Program-made: the position numbers and the translations under genes
Shown: positions 24,574 to 32,216 of the stretch, piece by piece
Layout of the letters: every line of letters starts with the position of its first letter
Numbering within the stretch: the first letter of the stretch is position 1
The notes under the pieces: model-generated
Told to the model about the DNA's origin: nothing
Database searches by the model: none
Seen by the model: only the letters and a program-made list of their open reading frames with translations
Source: Youhaiella tibetensis
Lineage (GTDB): Bacteria; Pseudomonadota; Alphaproteobacteria; Rhizobiales; Devosiaceae
Reading direction: 5' to 3'
DNA length: 64,000 nucleotides
NCBI RefSeq assembly: GCF_008000755.1
Contig: NZ_CP041690.1
Location: 3,762,501 to 3,826,500, forward strand

Positions 24574-25103
24574 GCCGCGCTCGGCCCCTGGGGCCCCGGA
24601 TCGTCCCCATTGGCCGCGGGACTTCTGCGACGCAGCCGGTATTCGCTCAGGAGCGTCACCGCGCCCCTCGAGGTGCGCTGCGGCATGGCATCAGCTATGA
24701 TCTCGGCTATCGGATCAGGATTGCGCTCGGCCTCGGGCTGGAACAGCACCGCCTCGACCACCAGCGTCTCGATCGTTCCGTCTCGCCGCGGTACCATGAC
24801 GGCCTCGCCGGCCGCCATGCCCAGCATGGCCACGCCGCGCAGCGTTCCGAGCTGGATGGTCATGCCGCGCACCTCATGGCCGGGTTCGGCCACGAGCGTA
24901 CGTTCCTCGGGCGGATTGGCATTGATGCGATAGCGCACGCGGCTGTTGAGCGTGACCACTTCCGGATCGATATCGCTGCCGAAGACGATCCTGGCCTCAT
25001 CGAGCTTCTTGCGGATCAGGCCATGCGCCTGATCGCTTCCGCCGCCGGCGAGAAGCATCTGCTCGAGAAACGAGAAGTCCTTGGCAGTGAGGACGATAGC
25101 CAA
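24570..25103 (-). CDS. GreA/GreB C-terminal-domain (Rnk-like) protein
   Basis: 177-residue protein with the Rnk layout: a short helical N-part (DFSFLEQMLLA, LIRKKLDEARIV) and a GreA/GreB C-terminal FKBP-like domain (about 45-120: VVTLNSRVRYRINANPPEERTLVAEP, GTLRGVAMLGMAAGEAV). It differs from classical Rnk in a divergent, Arg/Pro-rich extension after about residue 125. It may bind RNA polymerase in the secondary channel, as Rnk/Gre proteins do. It follows the other Rnk-like gene by 10 bases, so they are probably one transcript. Confidence 0.72.
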   Translation of the reverse strand: MAIVLTAKDFSFLEQMLLAGGGSDQAHGLIRKKLDEARIVFGSDIDPEVVTLNSRVRYRINANPPEERTLVAEPGHEVRGMTIQLGTLRGVAMLGMAAGEAVMVPRRDGTIETLVVEAVLFQPEAERNPDPIAEIIADAMPQRTSRGAVTLLSEYRLRRRSPAANGDDPGPQGPSAA

Positions 25104-25113
25104 TTGATCCCCC

Positions 25114-25518
25114 TTATGACTGGTGCGTTACGGAAAGGACCGTCAGCGCGTGCTTGCGGGCGTCGCGGGCGACCCAGGTGATGGACTGGCCCTGCGCCAG
25201 CCCGATTAGGGCGGTGCCTATGGGCGTGAGCACGGAAATCCGCCCTTCCGAGATATCGGCGTCGGCGGGATAGACCAGCGTCACGGTGCGGTCGGTGCCG
25301 TTGTCGGGACGGTAGGTCACGGTCGAGCCCATGCACACCACTTCGGCCGGAAAGTCCTTCTCCGGCACGACGCGGGCGCGCTCGATTTCGTAAAGCAGGT
25401 CGTCGGCGGCATCCGAGCTCGTATTGAGCCCGGCCAGCGCCAGCACGGTGAGCTGCTTGTGGTCGGTTTCGCTCAAGACCAGCGAGGGCTTGAGGTCGTA
25501 ATTGGTCAAAGAGGCCAT
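25114..25518 (-). CDS. rnk: Rnk-like nucleoside diphosphate kinase regulator / GreA-family factor
   Basis: 134-residue Rnk-family protein. An N-terminal helical pair (HKQLTVLALAGLNTSSDAADDLLYEIERARVV) precedes the GreA/GreB C-terminal domain (MGSTVTYRPDNGTDRTVTLVYPADADISEGRISVLTPIGTALIGL). Rnk binds RNA polymerase and has been linked to Ndk levels; the role here is inferred. It sits behind an unusual long leader with hairpins and an upstream ORF. Start ATG 25518. Confidence 0.88.
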   Translation of the reverse strand: MASLTNYDLKPSLVLSETDHKQLTVLALAGLNTSSDAADDLLYEIERARVVPEKDFPAEVVCMGSTVTYRPDNGTDRTVTLVYPADADISEGRISVLTPIGTALIGLAQGQSITWVARDARKHALTVLSVTHQS

Positions 25519-25703
25519 TGTCGTTCTTCTTTCTATGCGTCTTCAGGCGTCGGCGGACCTTGGCCGCGACAGCCTGACGAATTCGATGTTGGTTTTGATG
25601 AGCGCCGATCCAGGTGCGCCACGAAGCGCTGCCTGGTTCCAAACCGTTGGTGTGGATGTGACGAGTTGCCCCTAAGCCCTACGGGCGCTCTTCGCGCGTG
25701 GGC

Positions 25704-25775
25704 CTAGGGCTGAAATCCTGCGACCGGGTGCTCCCGGTAGAGGGTCGCTGCAATGATGAAGCGGTTGGTCGTCAT
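25704..25775 (-). CDS. Predicted 23-codon upstream ORF in the rnk leader
   Basis: Short frame from ATG 25775 to TAG 25704-25706, peptide beginning MTTNRFIIAA and ending AGFQP. The predicted promoter would place the transcript start at about 25776, making the AUG leaderless or nearly so. No Shine-Dalgarno is visible. The stop codon lies inside the 5' arm of the first leader hairpin, the arrangement expected of a regulatory leader peptide. Coding status is unproven. Confidence 0.35.
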   Translation of the reverse strand: MTTNRFIIAATLYREHPVAGFQP

Positions 25776-25866
25776 GAAGACAAAGGTAAGGGCCCCCCAG
25801 GGAAAGTCAAGCTTGGGGGACTTTTCGGGGCCGGAGCCGCGCCGGTCGGTGATTGAGCCAAGAAGC

Positions 25867-25900
25867 TTCCCTCCCCCTTGTGGGGAGGGAGACCTGCTGG
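25867..25900. repeat. Dispersed palindromic intergenic repeat (copy A)
   Basis: A C-run/G-run palindrome (CCCTCCCCCTTGTGGGGAGGG) followed by GAGACCTGCTGG. The same 19-base end GGGAGGGAGACCTGCTGGC occurs again near 29201-29219, so this is a dispersed element. It lies just after the fucU stop. Confidence 0.6.
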
Positions 25901-25910
25901 CGTGATCCGA

Positions 25911-26345
25911 TCAGGCGTCGGGGCGGATGATGCCCTTCTTGAGCAGGATGTTGCCGTAGAGCCGGCGCTCGCCAGTCTGGACGATGGCAAAGGCACTCTC
26001 TACCCGATCGTAGAAGGCGAAGCGCTCGACCAGCTTGAGTTTCATGCCCGGCTCGTAGCGGGCGACGATTGCATCGAACTCCTCCATCACCGGCATGCGT
26101 TTATCGGGCTCGCCCACCACCTGCATGCCGAAGACGGCATCGTCCACGAAATCGTCGAGCGGCATCAGGGTCAGGATGGCCTCGAGGATATCGGTGGCGG
26201 TGTGCCCGTCGAGCCGGACGACCTCGGGGCCGGCGGCCTCGGCCGGATAATTGGCGTCCACGATGGCGATCTCGTCGCCATGTCCCATGGCACGCAGGAT
26301 GTGGAGCAGATCCGGTCCCAGGACCGGTGGAATTCCCTTGAGCAT
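25911..26345 (-). CDS. fucU: RbsD/FucU-family sugar mutarotase
   Basis: 144-residue FucU-type protein that interconverts pyranose anomers, probably of L-fucose or a related sugar. Characteristic residues: MLKGIPPVLGPDLLHILRAMGHGDEIAIVDANYPA with the catalytic His/Asp, then RLDGHTATDILEAIL and the terminal YGNILLKKGI. It lies 22 bases after the GntR-type regulator on the same strand and probably shares its control with the divergent sugar-acid dehydratase. Confidence 0.9.
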   Translation of the reverse strand: MLKGIPPVLGPDLLHILRAMGHGDEIAIVDANYPAEAAGPEVVRLDGHTATDILEAILTLMPLDDFVDDAVFGMQVVGEPDKRMPVMEEFDAIVARYEPGMKLKLVERFAFYDRVESAFAIVQTGERRLYGNILLKKGIIRPDA

Positions 26346-26367
26346 TTAGCCCTCCCTGAAATTGGTG

Positions 26368-27117
26368 CTATCCGAAGGGGAACGTGTCCTCGTCCCCCGA
26401 AAGCGTCTCGCCGTCCGCGAAGATCTCGGGCTGCGCCCGCGCGAAGACCAGCAATTCGGCCATGACCGAATCGATGTGCCCGCGCATGGCGGCGACCGCC
26501 CTTTCCGTTTCCCCCGCCACGATGGCATCGAACACCTGGTGGTGTTCGTCCAGCGAAAGCGCCAGCCGGCGCGGCGTGATGATGAGCCGGCGCGCCCGGT
26601 CGAGATTGGCGCGCGCGCTCTCGATGACGGCCCGCACCTTGGCGAAGCGCATGGCATCGAACAGCATCTCGTGGAATTCGAGGTCCTGGGCGTGAAAGCC
26701 GGAGCGATCGTCTCGCTCGACCGCCAGCCGCTGGCCGGCAAGGTTGCCGCGCAGGTCGGCGATCAGCGTGTCGTCATGCCGCCCCACCAGCGCCCGCACC
26801 GCCTCGCTCTCGAGCGCCTTTCGGATGAGCATGTATTCGCGCACGTCCGCGATCCGCACCAAGGAAACGATCGAGCCGCGCTGGGGCAGGATATCGACCA
26901 GCCCCTCCCCCTGCAGGCGCGCCAGGGCTTCGGAAACCGGAAAGCGTGACACCCCGAGCTGGTCGCAGATGGCGTTCTTGTCGAGCACCTCACCCGGCTT
27001 GAGCGCCAGCGAGACGATGGCGTCGCGCAGGGTATTGGTCACGTCCGTAGTGACGCTGCCCCGCGCCAGGCTGGCGGGACGCTCCAGAAAATCATAGGGA
27101 CTCTGCGGGTTCTTCAT
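26368..27117 (-). CDS. GntR-family (FadR/FCD-type) transcriptional regulator
   Basis: 249-residue regulator with an N-terminal winged HTH (about 20-85: TNTLRDAIVSLALKPGEVLDKNAICDQLGVSRFPVSEALARLQGEGLVDILPQRGS) and a helical FCD ligand-binding domain (about 95-225, with FHAQDLEFHEMLF and a late His-containing motif HIDSVMAELL). Such regulators commonly sense sugar acids. It is divergent from the UxaA-type dehydratase, and a perfect palindrome lies one base before its start codon. Confidence 0.9.
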   Translation of the reverse strand: MKNPQSPYDFLERPASLARGSVTTDVTNTLRDAIVSLALKPGEVLDKNAICDQLGVSRFPVSEALARLQGEGLVDILPQRGSIVSLVRIADVREYMLIRKALESEAVRALVGRHDDTLIADLRGNLAGQRLAVERDDRSGFHAQDLEFHEMLFDAMRFAKVRAVIESARANLDRARRLIITPRRLALSLDEHHQVFDAIVAGETERAVAAMRGHIDSVMAELLVFARAQPEIFADGETLSGDEDTFPFG

Positions 27118-27118
27118 G

Positions 27119-27130
27119 CTAACATGTTAG
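27119..27130. promoter_or_regulatory. Perfect palindrome CTAACATGTTAG, likely GntR operator
   Basis: Twelve-base perfect inverted repeat in the short divergent region between the GntR gene (start 27117) and the dehydratase gene (27194). Size and position fit autoregulation and control of the divergent gene by the FCD-type GntR protein, which usually binds short TNGT-N-ACNA-like palindromes. Inference from position. Confidence 0.6.
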
Positions 27131-27193
27131 TTGTATCGCGTTGCACTGTCCATCGCGCAGCCACTCCGAAAGCAGCAAGCCAGAACCCTTCCC

Positions 27194-28747
27194 ATGACCG
27201 AAACCATGTCCCGTCCGCAAGCCCGCACGCTCGTGCTCAACGCCGCCGACAACGTCGCGGTGGCCCTGAGCAACCTCGATGTCGGCACGATGACCCCGCA
27301 GGGCGTGACCACGCTCAAGCGCGTTCCCAAGGGCCACAAATTCGCCACCCAGCCGATCGCGGCGGGCGCCGCGGTGGTCAAGTTCGGCCAGATCATCGGT
27401 TTCGCCTCCCACGACATTCCGGCCGGCGAATGGGTGCACGAGCACAATTGCGGCATGGGCGGCGCCGACGGCACCCTCACGCACGACTACGCCTTCTCCG
27501 AAGGCGTCGTGGCCCCCGAAATGGTGCCCGAGGCCCAGCGCGCCACCTTCGAGGGCTATCGGCGCGCCAATGGCAGGGTCGGCACCCGCAACTATATCGG
27601 CATCCTCACCTCGGTGAACTGCTCGGCGACCGTGGCCAAGTTCATGGCCCAGGAAATCACCCGTTCGGGCATTCTGGACGATTACCCGGAAATCGACGGC
27701 GTCATTCCCTTCGTCCATGGCACCGGCTGCGCCATGGATACGGATGGCGAGGGCTATCACATCCTGCGCCGCACCCAGTGGGGCTACGCCTCCAACCCCA
27801 ATATCGGCGGCGCGCTGCTGGTGGGCCTGGGCTGTGAAGCCTTCCAGATCGGCCGCATGAAGGAAGCCTACGGCATCGTCGACGGCGACACCTTCCAGAC
27901 CATGACCATCCAGGAGATCGGCGGCACCCGCAAGATGGTGGAATGGGGCGTCGAACGCATCAAGGAGATGCTGCCCATCGCCGCCCGCGCCCGGCGCGAG
28001 ACGGTGCCGGCATCCGAGCTCACCCTTGCCCTCCAGTGCGGCGGCTCGGACGGGTATTCGGGCATCACCGCCAACCCCGCCCTCGGGGTAGCGGTCGACC
28101 TGCTGGTCAAGCAGGGCGGCACGGCCATCCTCTCGGAAACCCCTGAAATCTATGGCGCCGAACATCTGCTCACCCGCCGCGCCGTCAACCGGCAGGTAGG
28201 CGAAAAGCTTATCGAGCGCATCCACTGGTGGGAAGATTACACCGCCCGCAACCGCGGCGAGATGAACAACAACCCCTCCCCCGGCAACAAACTGGGCGGG
28301 CTCACCACCATCCTCGAAAAGTCCCTGGGCGCCACCGCCAAGGGTGGCTCCACCCCGCTCACAGCCGTCTACGAATATGCCGAGCTCGTGACCGAGAAGG
28401 GCTTCGTGTTCATGGATACGCCCGGCTTCGATCCGGTCTCGGCGACCGGGCAGGTGGCGGGCGGCGCCAACGTCCTGGCCTTCACCACCGGACGCGGCTC
28501 GGCCTATGGCTGCAAGCCCGTGCCCTCGATCAAGCTTGCCACCAACTCGGACCTCTACCGGCGCATGGGCGAGGACATGGACATCAATTGCGGCGACATC
28601 GCCGAGGGCCTGGCCGAGGTCGACCAGAAAGGCGCCGAAATCTTCGATATGATGCTGCGCGTCGCCTCCGGGGAACGGACCAAGTCCGAGGACCTGGGTT
28701 ATGGCGACAACGAATTCGTGCCCTGGCAGGTTGGCGCCGTCATGTGA
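27194..28747 (+). CDS. UxaA/GarD-family sugar-acid dehydratase
   Basis: Altronate/galactarate dehydratase family enzyme (517 residues from ATG 27194) combining the small N-terminal SAF domain (about 10-95: NVAVALSNLDVGTM, HEHNCGMGGAD) and the catalytic UxaA domain. Seen motifs: RANGRVGTRNYIGILTSVNCSATVA, HGTGCAMDTDGEGY, GLGCEAFQ, LALQCGGSDGYSGITANPALG, GRGSAYGCKPVPSIKLATNSDLY. It probably dehydrates altronate or galactarate to a keto-deoxy acid; substrate cannot be fixed from sequence. The divergent GntR gene is its likely regulator. Confidence 0.88.
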   Translation: MTETMSRPQARTLVLNAADNVAVALSNLDVGTMTPQGVTTLKRVPKGHKFATQPIAAGAAVVKFGQIIGFASHDIPAGEWVHEHNCGMGGADGTLTHDYAFSEGVVAPEMVPEAQRATFEGYRRANGRVGTRNYIGILTSVNCSATVAKFMAQEITRSGILDDYPEIDGVIPFVHGTGCAMDTDGEGYHILRRTQWGYASNPNIGGALLVGLGCEAFQIGRMKEAYGIVDGDTFQTMTIQEIGGTRKMVEWGVERIKEMLPIAARARRETVPASELTLALQCGGSDGYSGITANPALGVAVDLLVKQGGTAILSETPEIYGAEHLLTRRAVNRQVGEKLIERIHWWEDYTARNRGEMNNNPSPGNKLGGLTTILEKSLGATAKGGSTPLTAVYEYAELVTEKGFVFMDTPGFDPVSATGQVAGGANVLAFTTGRGSAYGCKPVPSIKLATNSDLYRRMGEDMDINCGDIAEGLAEVDQKGAEIFDMMLRVASGERTKSEDLGYGDNEFVPWQVGAVM

Positions 28748-29022
28748 TGAAAGCGATCCACGTCACCATTTCCGGTCTGGTCCAGGGCGTGGGTTTTCGC
28801 GCCTGGGCCGAACGCGAGGCGGTGCTGCGCAACCTCTCGGGCTGGGTGCGCAACCGCCGGAACGGCACGGTGGAAGCCGTGTTCGCCGGAGAAGCGGCGG
28901 TTGTGGAGGACATGGTCCAGGCCTGCTGGACCGGCCCCTATTCGGCCATGGTGCGCGCGGTCGACGCCCAGACCTGGACCGAGCCGGTGGAGGATCGGTT
29001 CGAGGTGCGCGGAACGGCGTAG
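28747..29022 (+). CDS. acyP: Acylphosphatase
   Basis: 91-residue acylphosphatase that hydrolyses carboxyl-phosphate bonds. The signature SGLVQGVGFRAWAEREA carries the catalytic Arg, and GWVRNRRNGTVEAVFAGE carries the catalytic Asn. ATG 28747 shares one base with the dehydratase stop (TGATG), so the two are translationally coupled. Confidence 0.93.
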   Translation: MKAIHVTISGLVQGVGFRAWAEREAVLRNLSGWVRNRRNGTVEAVFAGEAAVVEDMVQACWTGPYSAMVRAVDAQTWTEPVEDRFEVRGTA

Positions 29023-29278
29023 TTCGTAGGGGTTTGCGCCGATGCGCTCCAACGACCGATCTAACACACACCCACCTGTCGGAGGCCACCGCCGGTCGTG
29101 CCCCATTGCCTCCCTCTCCTTTGTGGGGAAGGATCGAGGGTAGGGGTGGGCAGCAGGCTCAGTGCGTGAGGCCCCCCACCCTTATTCCCTCCCCACGAGG
29201 GGGAGGGAGACCTGCTGGCTCAAATGAGTCGCACAGGCAATTAACCGCTGGCCAGACGGTACCCCCAAAAACAAAAAA
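29023..29278. repeat. Dispersed palindromic intergenic repeats (copies B and C)
   Basis: Gene-free stretch between acyP and secB. Copy B starts near 29108 (CCTCCCTCTCCTTTGTGGGG) and copy C spans 29185-29219, ending GGGAGGGAGACCTGCTGGC like the copy near 25881. GGGGTGGG and CCCCCCACCC between them can pair, so B and C form one large inverted structure. No coding frame with support was seen here. Confidence 0.55.
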
Positions 29279-29303
29279 GCCTCCCCGGTGGAGCCGGAGA
29301 GGC
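29274..29303 (-). terminator. Intrinsic terminator of secB
   Basis: On the minus strand a 10-pair stem (GCCTCTCCGG with CCGGGGAGGC, one U-G pair, 5-base loop) is followed by TTTTTTG. The G-U pair exists only on this strand, which identifies secB as the terminated gene. Confidence 0.85.
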
Positions 29304-29324
29304 GGAAGATCGCGCGGCCCAGAA

Positions 29325-29813
29325 TCAGTTGGTCTGCGGCGCGGTGCCCTGCTGGGCCTGCAGGTTGCGCAGGTTCTGCAGGTAGATGGCGTTGAAGTCG
29401 ACCGGCTCCATCATCAGCGGCGGGAAACCGCCCTGCTGGGTGATCGAGGCCAGGACCTGGCGGGCGAACGGGAAGATCAGGCGCGGGGCTTCCACCATCA
29501 GGAGCGGGGCAAGCTGGGCTTCCGGAATGTTCTTGATGCGGAAGACGCCGCCATAGACCAGCTCGACGTTGAAGAGCAGGTTGCTCTCGCGCTCGGCCTT
29601 GGCATCGAGCTTGATCTCGACCGCGTAAAGCTCTTCGTTCTGCTTCTTGACCCCGACATTGATCGAGACGTTGAAGGTCGGCTGGCCGGTGCCGGCCATG
29701 ATCGAGCCCGGGGCGCCGGGATTCTCGAAGGACATGTCCTTGATGTACTGGCCGATGAGCTGGAAGGAGGGCTGGTTCGCCGGATTGGGTGCTGCCGTAG
29801 TCTCGTCGGCCAT
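29325..29813 (-). CDS. secB: Protein-export chaperone SecB
   Basis: Tetrameric cytoplasmic chaperone that holds preproteins unfolded and hands them to SecA. The 162-residue protein has the family motifs FQLIGQYIKDMSFENPGAP, NVSINVGVKKQNEELYAVEIKL, VYGGVFRI and LMVEAPRLIFPFARQVLA, and a FPPLMMEPVDFNAIYLQN segment. Alphaproteobacterial N-terminal extension is short. It is followed by a strong terminator and lies beside fxsA and timA, a conserved alphaproteobacterial arrangement. Confidence 0.97.
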   Translation of the reverse strand: MADETTAAPNPANQPSFQLIGQYIKDMSFENPGAPGSIMAGTGQPTFNVSINVGVKKQNEELYAVEIKLDAKAERESNLLFNVELVYGGVFRIKNIPEAQLAPLLMVEAPRLIFPFARQVLASITQQGGFPPLMMEPVDFNAIYLQNLRNLQAQQGTAPQTN

Positions 29814-29899
29814 AGGTTATCGTCCCTTTGGAGAAAAGAATTTGGCAGGCTGGCTAGCACTTTTGCCAATAAGGGACAAGGTTGACCCGCGTCTAAACC

Positions 29900-30334
29900 C
29901 TAGTGTTCGCGGTAATCGTCATCGTCCAGTTCAATGACGCGAGGCCGTTCCTGGCGCGGAGAGGCCGTGTGAACGCTCGCCACGACCGTGGTTCGTTTGG
30001 CCATGTGGGCATAGAGCAGGTTGCGCACCGGCGGGATCAGCAGGAGCAGCCCGAGCGCGCTGGTGAAATAGCCGGGAATGACCAGCAGCACGCCGGCCAC
30101 GAACACCATCATGGCATCGGCGACCGTGCGCGCGGGCATTTCGCCCTGGTTCATGGCAGCGCGCAGCTGCGTTCCGAGGGCCAGGCCGCGGCTCTGGATC
30201 ACCAGGACACCTAACACCGCGCTCACCACCACGCCCAGCAATGTCGGCCAGAGACCGATGGACTGGCCTATCTTGATGAACGCCGCGATTTCGATCAGCG
30301 GGGTCAACAGCATGAGCATGATGAACGAACGCAT
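29900..30334 (-). CDS. fxsA: FxsA family membrane protein
   Basis: 144-residue inner-membrane protein of the FxsA/YtzA family. Four hydrophobic segments are visible (about 4-18, 26-47, 74-102 region) with the family pattern LTPLIEIAAFIKIGQSIGLWPTLLGVV and MMVFVAGVLLVIPGYFTSALGLLLLIPPVR. The C-terminal tail is charged and ends in a DDDDY-type acidic run. Family function is poorly defined (E. coli FxsA relieves F-exclusion of phage T7). Confidence 0.92.
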   Translation of the reverse strand: MRSFIMLMLLTPLIEIAAFIKIGQSIGLWPTLLGVVVSAVLGVLVIQSRGLALGTQLRAAMNQGEMPARTVADAMMVFVAGVLLVIPGYFTSALGLLLLIPPVRNLLYAHMAKRTTVVASVHTASPRQERPRVIELDDDDYREH

Positions 30335-30484
30335 GGTGCCAATGAACCTCTAGAGGCGCCGTTCACGCCGACGATAAATTTCTCGCCCATTCGTGAACTG
30401 GTTTCAGGGTGAAGCTTTCCCTATATATAGGAGCGATCCTGCTATATGCGATCCTTCGCCCACGAAAACCCAGGTTAGTGCCCA

Positions 30485-31210
30485 ATGGACGAGTTCTTCG
30501 ATCTGCCCACCCTTATCGTCATCGGTCTGGCGATCGTCATCCTGTTCAGGCTGCGCTCGGTCCTGGGGACGCGCACGGGCAACGAACGCTCTCCGATCGA
30601 ACGCCAGAAGCAGGCCGAGGTCGCCAAGGCGGCAAAGGCCGATGACGGCTCGGTGGTGCAGATGCGTCCGCGCCCGGTCGAGGCCGCCCCCGTGGACGAG
30701 GAGCGCCGCGCCCGCAAGCTCGAGGCCGAGATCGAACAGTTCTCGCACGGCGATGCCGAAGTGGCCTCGGGCCTCAAGGCCATTGCCGATGCCGACCCGA
30801 CGTTCGGCCCCAAGAGCTTCATGGAAGGCGCCAAGGCCGCCTATGAGATGATCGTGACCGCGTTCGCCCAGGGCGACCGCCAGACGCTCAAGAACCTGCT
30901 CGACAAGGACGTCTTCGACGGCTTCGCCTCGGCCATTTCGGCGCGCGAGGCTTCCGGCCAGAAGATCGATTTCACCTTCGTGGGCCTGCCCAAGGTCGAA
31001 ATCTCGGAAGCCGAGCTCGACAAGCGCGCCGCCCAGGTCACCGTACGCTTCAACGCCGAAGTGGTCTCGGCCACCCGCGACAAGGATGGCCAGCTCCTCG
31101 AGGGCAATGCCGACCAGGTGCAGGCGATCGCCGACGAGTGGACCTTCGCTCGCAATCCCAAGTCGCGCGATCCCAACTGGAAGCTGGTCGCCACCAACCA
31201 GCTCGCCTAG
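30485..31210 (+). CDS. timA: Tim44/TimA-family membrane-anchored adaptor protein
   Basis: 241-residue protein with one N-terminal membrane helix (about 7-22), a charged linker (30-95) and a C-terminal Tim44-like domain (about 100-240: FMEGAKAAYEMIVTAFAQGDRQTLKNLLDKDVFDGFA, VTVRFNAEVVSATRD, DEWTFARN). Tim44 is the mitochondrial import-motor anchor; bacterial TimA is a membrane-associated relative. Divergent from fxsA. The usual alphaproteobacterial neighbour mltA is absent here and smr follows at once. Confidence 0.92.
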   Translation: MDEFFDLPTLIVIGLAIVILFRLRSVLGTRTGNERSPIERQKQAEVAKAAKADDGSVVQMRPRPVEAAPVDEERRARKLEAEIEQFSHGDAEVASGLKAIADADPTFGPKSFMEGAKAAYEMIVTAFAQGDRQTLKNLLDKDVFDGFASAISAREASGQKIDFTFVGLPKVEISEAELDKRAAQVTVRFNAEVVSATRDKDGQLLEGNADQVQAIADEWTFARNPKSRDPNWKLVATNQLA

Positions 31211-31236
31211 TGCTCTTCGTCCTGCCGGGTGCCGGA

Positions 31237-31842
31237 ATGGCCAAGCGTGGCAAAGGCGGCCCCCCGCTCAGGGACTGGCACCTGTGGACCGAAGTCAAGC
31301 GGACCGTCGTCCCGCTCCGCCCGGAGCGGGAGCCGGTTGTTGACGAGCCCGAGGATACCCCCCTCCCGTTGCCGCCGGCCGAGCCGCCCCGCCCGAGCCT
31401 GCCGCGCAACTGGACCATCGGCAGCGCCGCTTCCCCCACCCCGCCCGCGCCGCCCTCCGCCGTTTCCCGGCGCACGCCACGCACCGAACGCCCGATAGAG
31501 CCCAAGCTGCGCCGCAAGCTCATGCGCGGACAGATGGAGATCGACGGCACCATCGACCTTCACGGCATGCGCCAGACCGAGGCCCGCGCCGCGCTGGTCC
31601 GCTTCGTCAATGCCCGGGTCAATCGCGGCGACCGCACCATCCTTGTCATTACCGGCAAGGGCCTCAAGAAGACCGACGAGACGGCGACGGTGATCGTCGA
31701 GCGGGGCATCCTGCGCTCCATGCTTCCCATCTGGCTCAACGAGCCCGACCTGGCCCCGCTGATCTCGGGCTGGGGCGCATCGGCCCAGGGACACGGCGGG
31801 GAAGGCGCCTTCTATGTCCGCCTCAAGAGGTTCGCGCCATGA
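31237..31842 (+). CDS. smr: Smr (MutS2 C-terminal-like) domain protein
   Basis: 201-residue protein with a Pro-rich N-terminal linker and a C-terminal Smr domain (about 105-200: IDGTIDLHGMRQTEARAALVRFVNARVNRGDRTILVITGKG, EGAFYVRLKR). The DLHGM and TGKG motifs are typical of Smr nuclease/nucleic-acid-binding modules. ATG 31237 is used; a GTG at 31210 overlapping the timA stop is an alternative start. It overlaps the next gene by ATGA. Confidence 0.9.
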   Translation: MAKRGKGGPPLRDWHLWTEVKRTVVPLRPEREPVVDEPEDTPLPLPPAEPPRPSLPRNWTIGSAASPTPPAPPSAVSRRTPRTERPIEPKLRRKLMRGQMEIDGTIDLHGMRQTEARAALVRFVNARVNRGDRTILVITGKGLKKTDETATVIVERGILRSMLPIWLNEPDLAPLISGWGASAQGHGGEGAFYVRLKRFAP

Positions 31843-32216
31843 CCCCGCTCGGCGCCAAGCTGCGGGCGTTGCGCGAGGAGCGCGGCGTCACGCTCAAGGA
31901 AATGGCCAAGGCGCTCAATGTCTCGAGCGCCTATCTTTCGGCCCTCGAGCATGGGCGCCGGGGCAAGCCCACCTGGTTCCTGCTCCAGCGCATCATCGCC
32001 TATTTCAACGTCATCTGGGACGAAGCCGAAGAGCTCCAGCGCCTCGCCGAACTCTCCGACCCCAAGGTCACCATCGATACCGGCGGCCTGCCGCCCGAGG
32101 CCACCGAACTCACCAACCGGCTGCAGAAGGAAATCGCCAGGCTGACGCCCGACGACCTGGCATTCCTGCGCAACGAGGTCATCCGCCGCTCGACGCGCCG
32201 CGAGCCTAGCGCTTGA
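31839..32216 (+). CDS. XRE-family helix-turn-helix regulator
   Basis: 125-residue protein with a classic N-terminal HTH (about 5-60: LGAKLRALREERGVTLKEMAKALNVSSAYLSALEHGRRG) and a helical C-terminus. ATGA overlap with smr puts it in the same transcript, an order (smr-XRE) shared by many Rhizobiales. Target unknown. Its last 11 bases overlap the 3' end of the opposite-strand HNH-like gene. Confidence 0.9.
   Translation: MTPLGAKLRALREERGVTLKEMAKALNVSSAYLSALEHGRRGKPTWFLLQRIIAYFNVIWDEAEELQRLAELSDPKVTIDTGGLPPEATELTNRLQKEIARLTPDDLAFLRNEVIRRSTRREPSA

Larger units (their letters stand above)
25519..25910 (-). promoter_or_regulatory. Structured 5' leader of the rnk-like operon
   Basis: 392 bases without a conventional gene. 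Read on the minus strand, a putative promoter has TTGACT (25810-25805) and TACCTT (25788-25783) with a 16-base spacer. Two GC hairpins follow: outer arms AGCCCTA/TAGGGCT (25675-25681 and 25705-25711) with an inner GCGC stem, and CCAGG-GCGC stems at 25610-25636. A 23-codon ORF lies between promoter and first hairpin. Part of 25867-25900 is a dispersed repeat. Leader function is an inference. Confidence 0.5.

Noticed and set aside
25772-25996. 74-codon frame in the rnk leader region
   Set aside because: It runs through the dispersed repeat and overlaps the fucU end; low-complexity, no homology.
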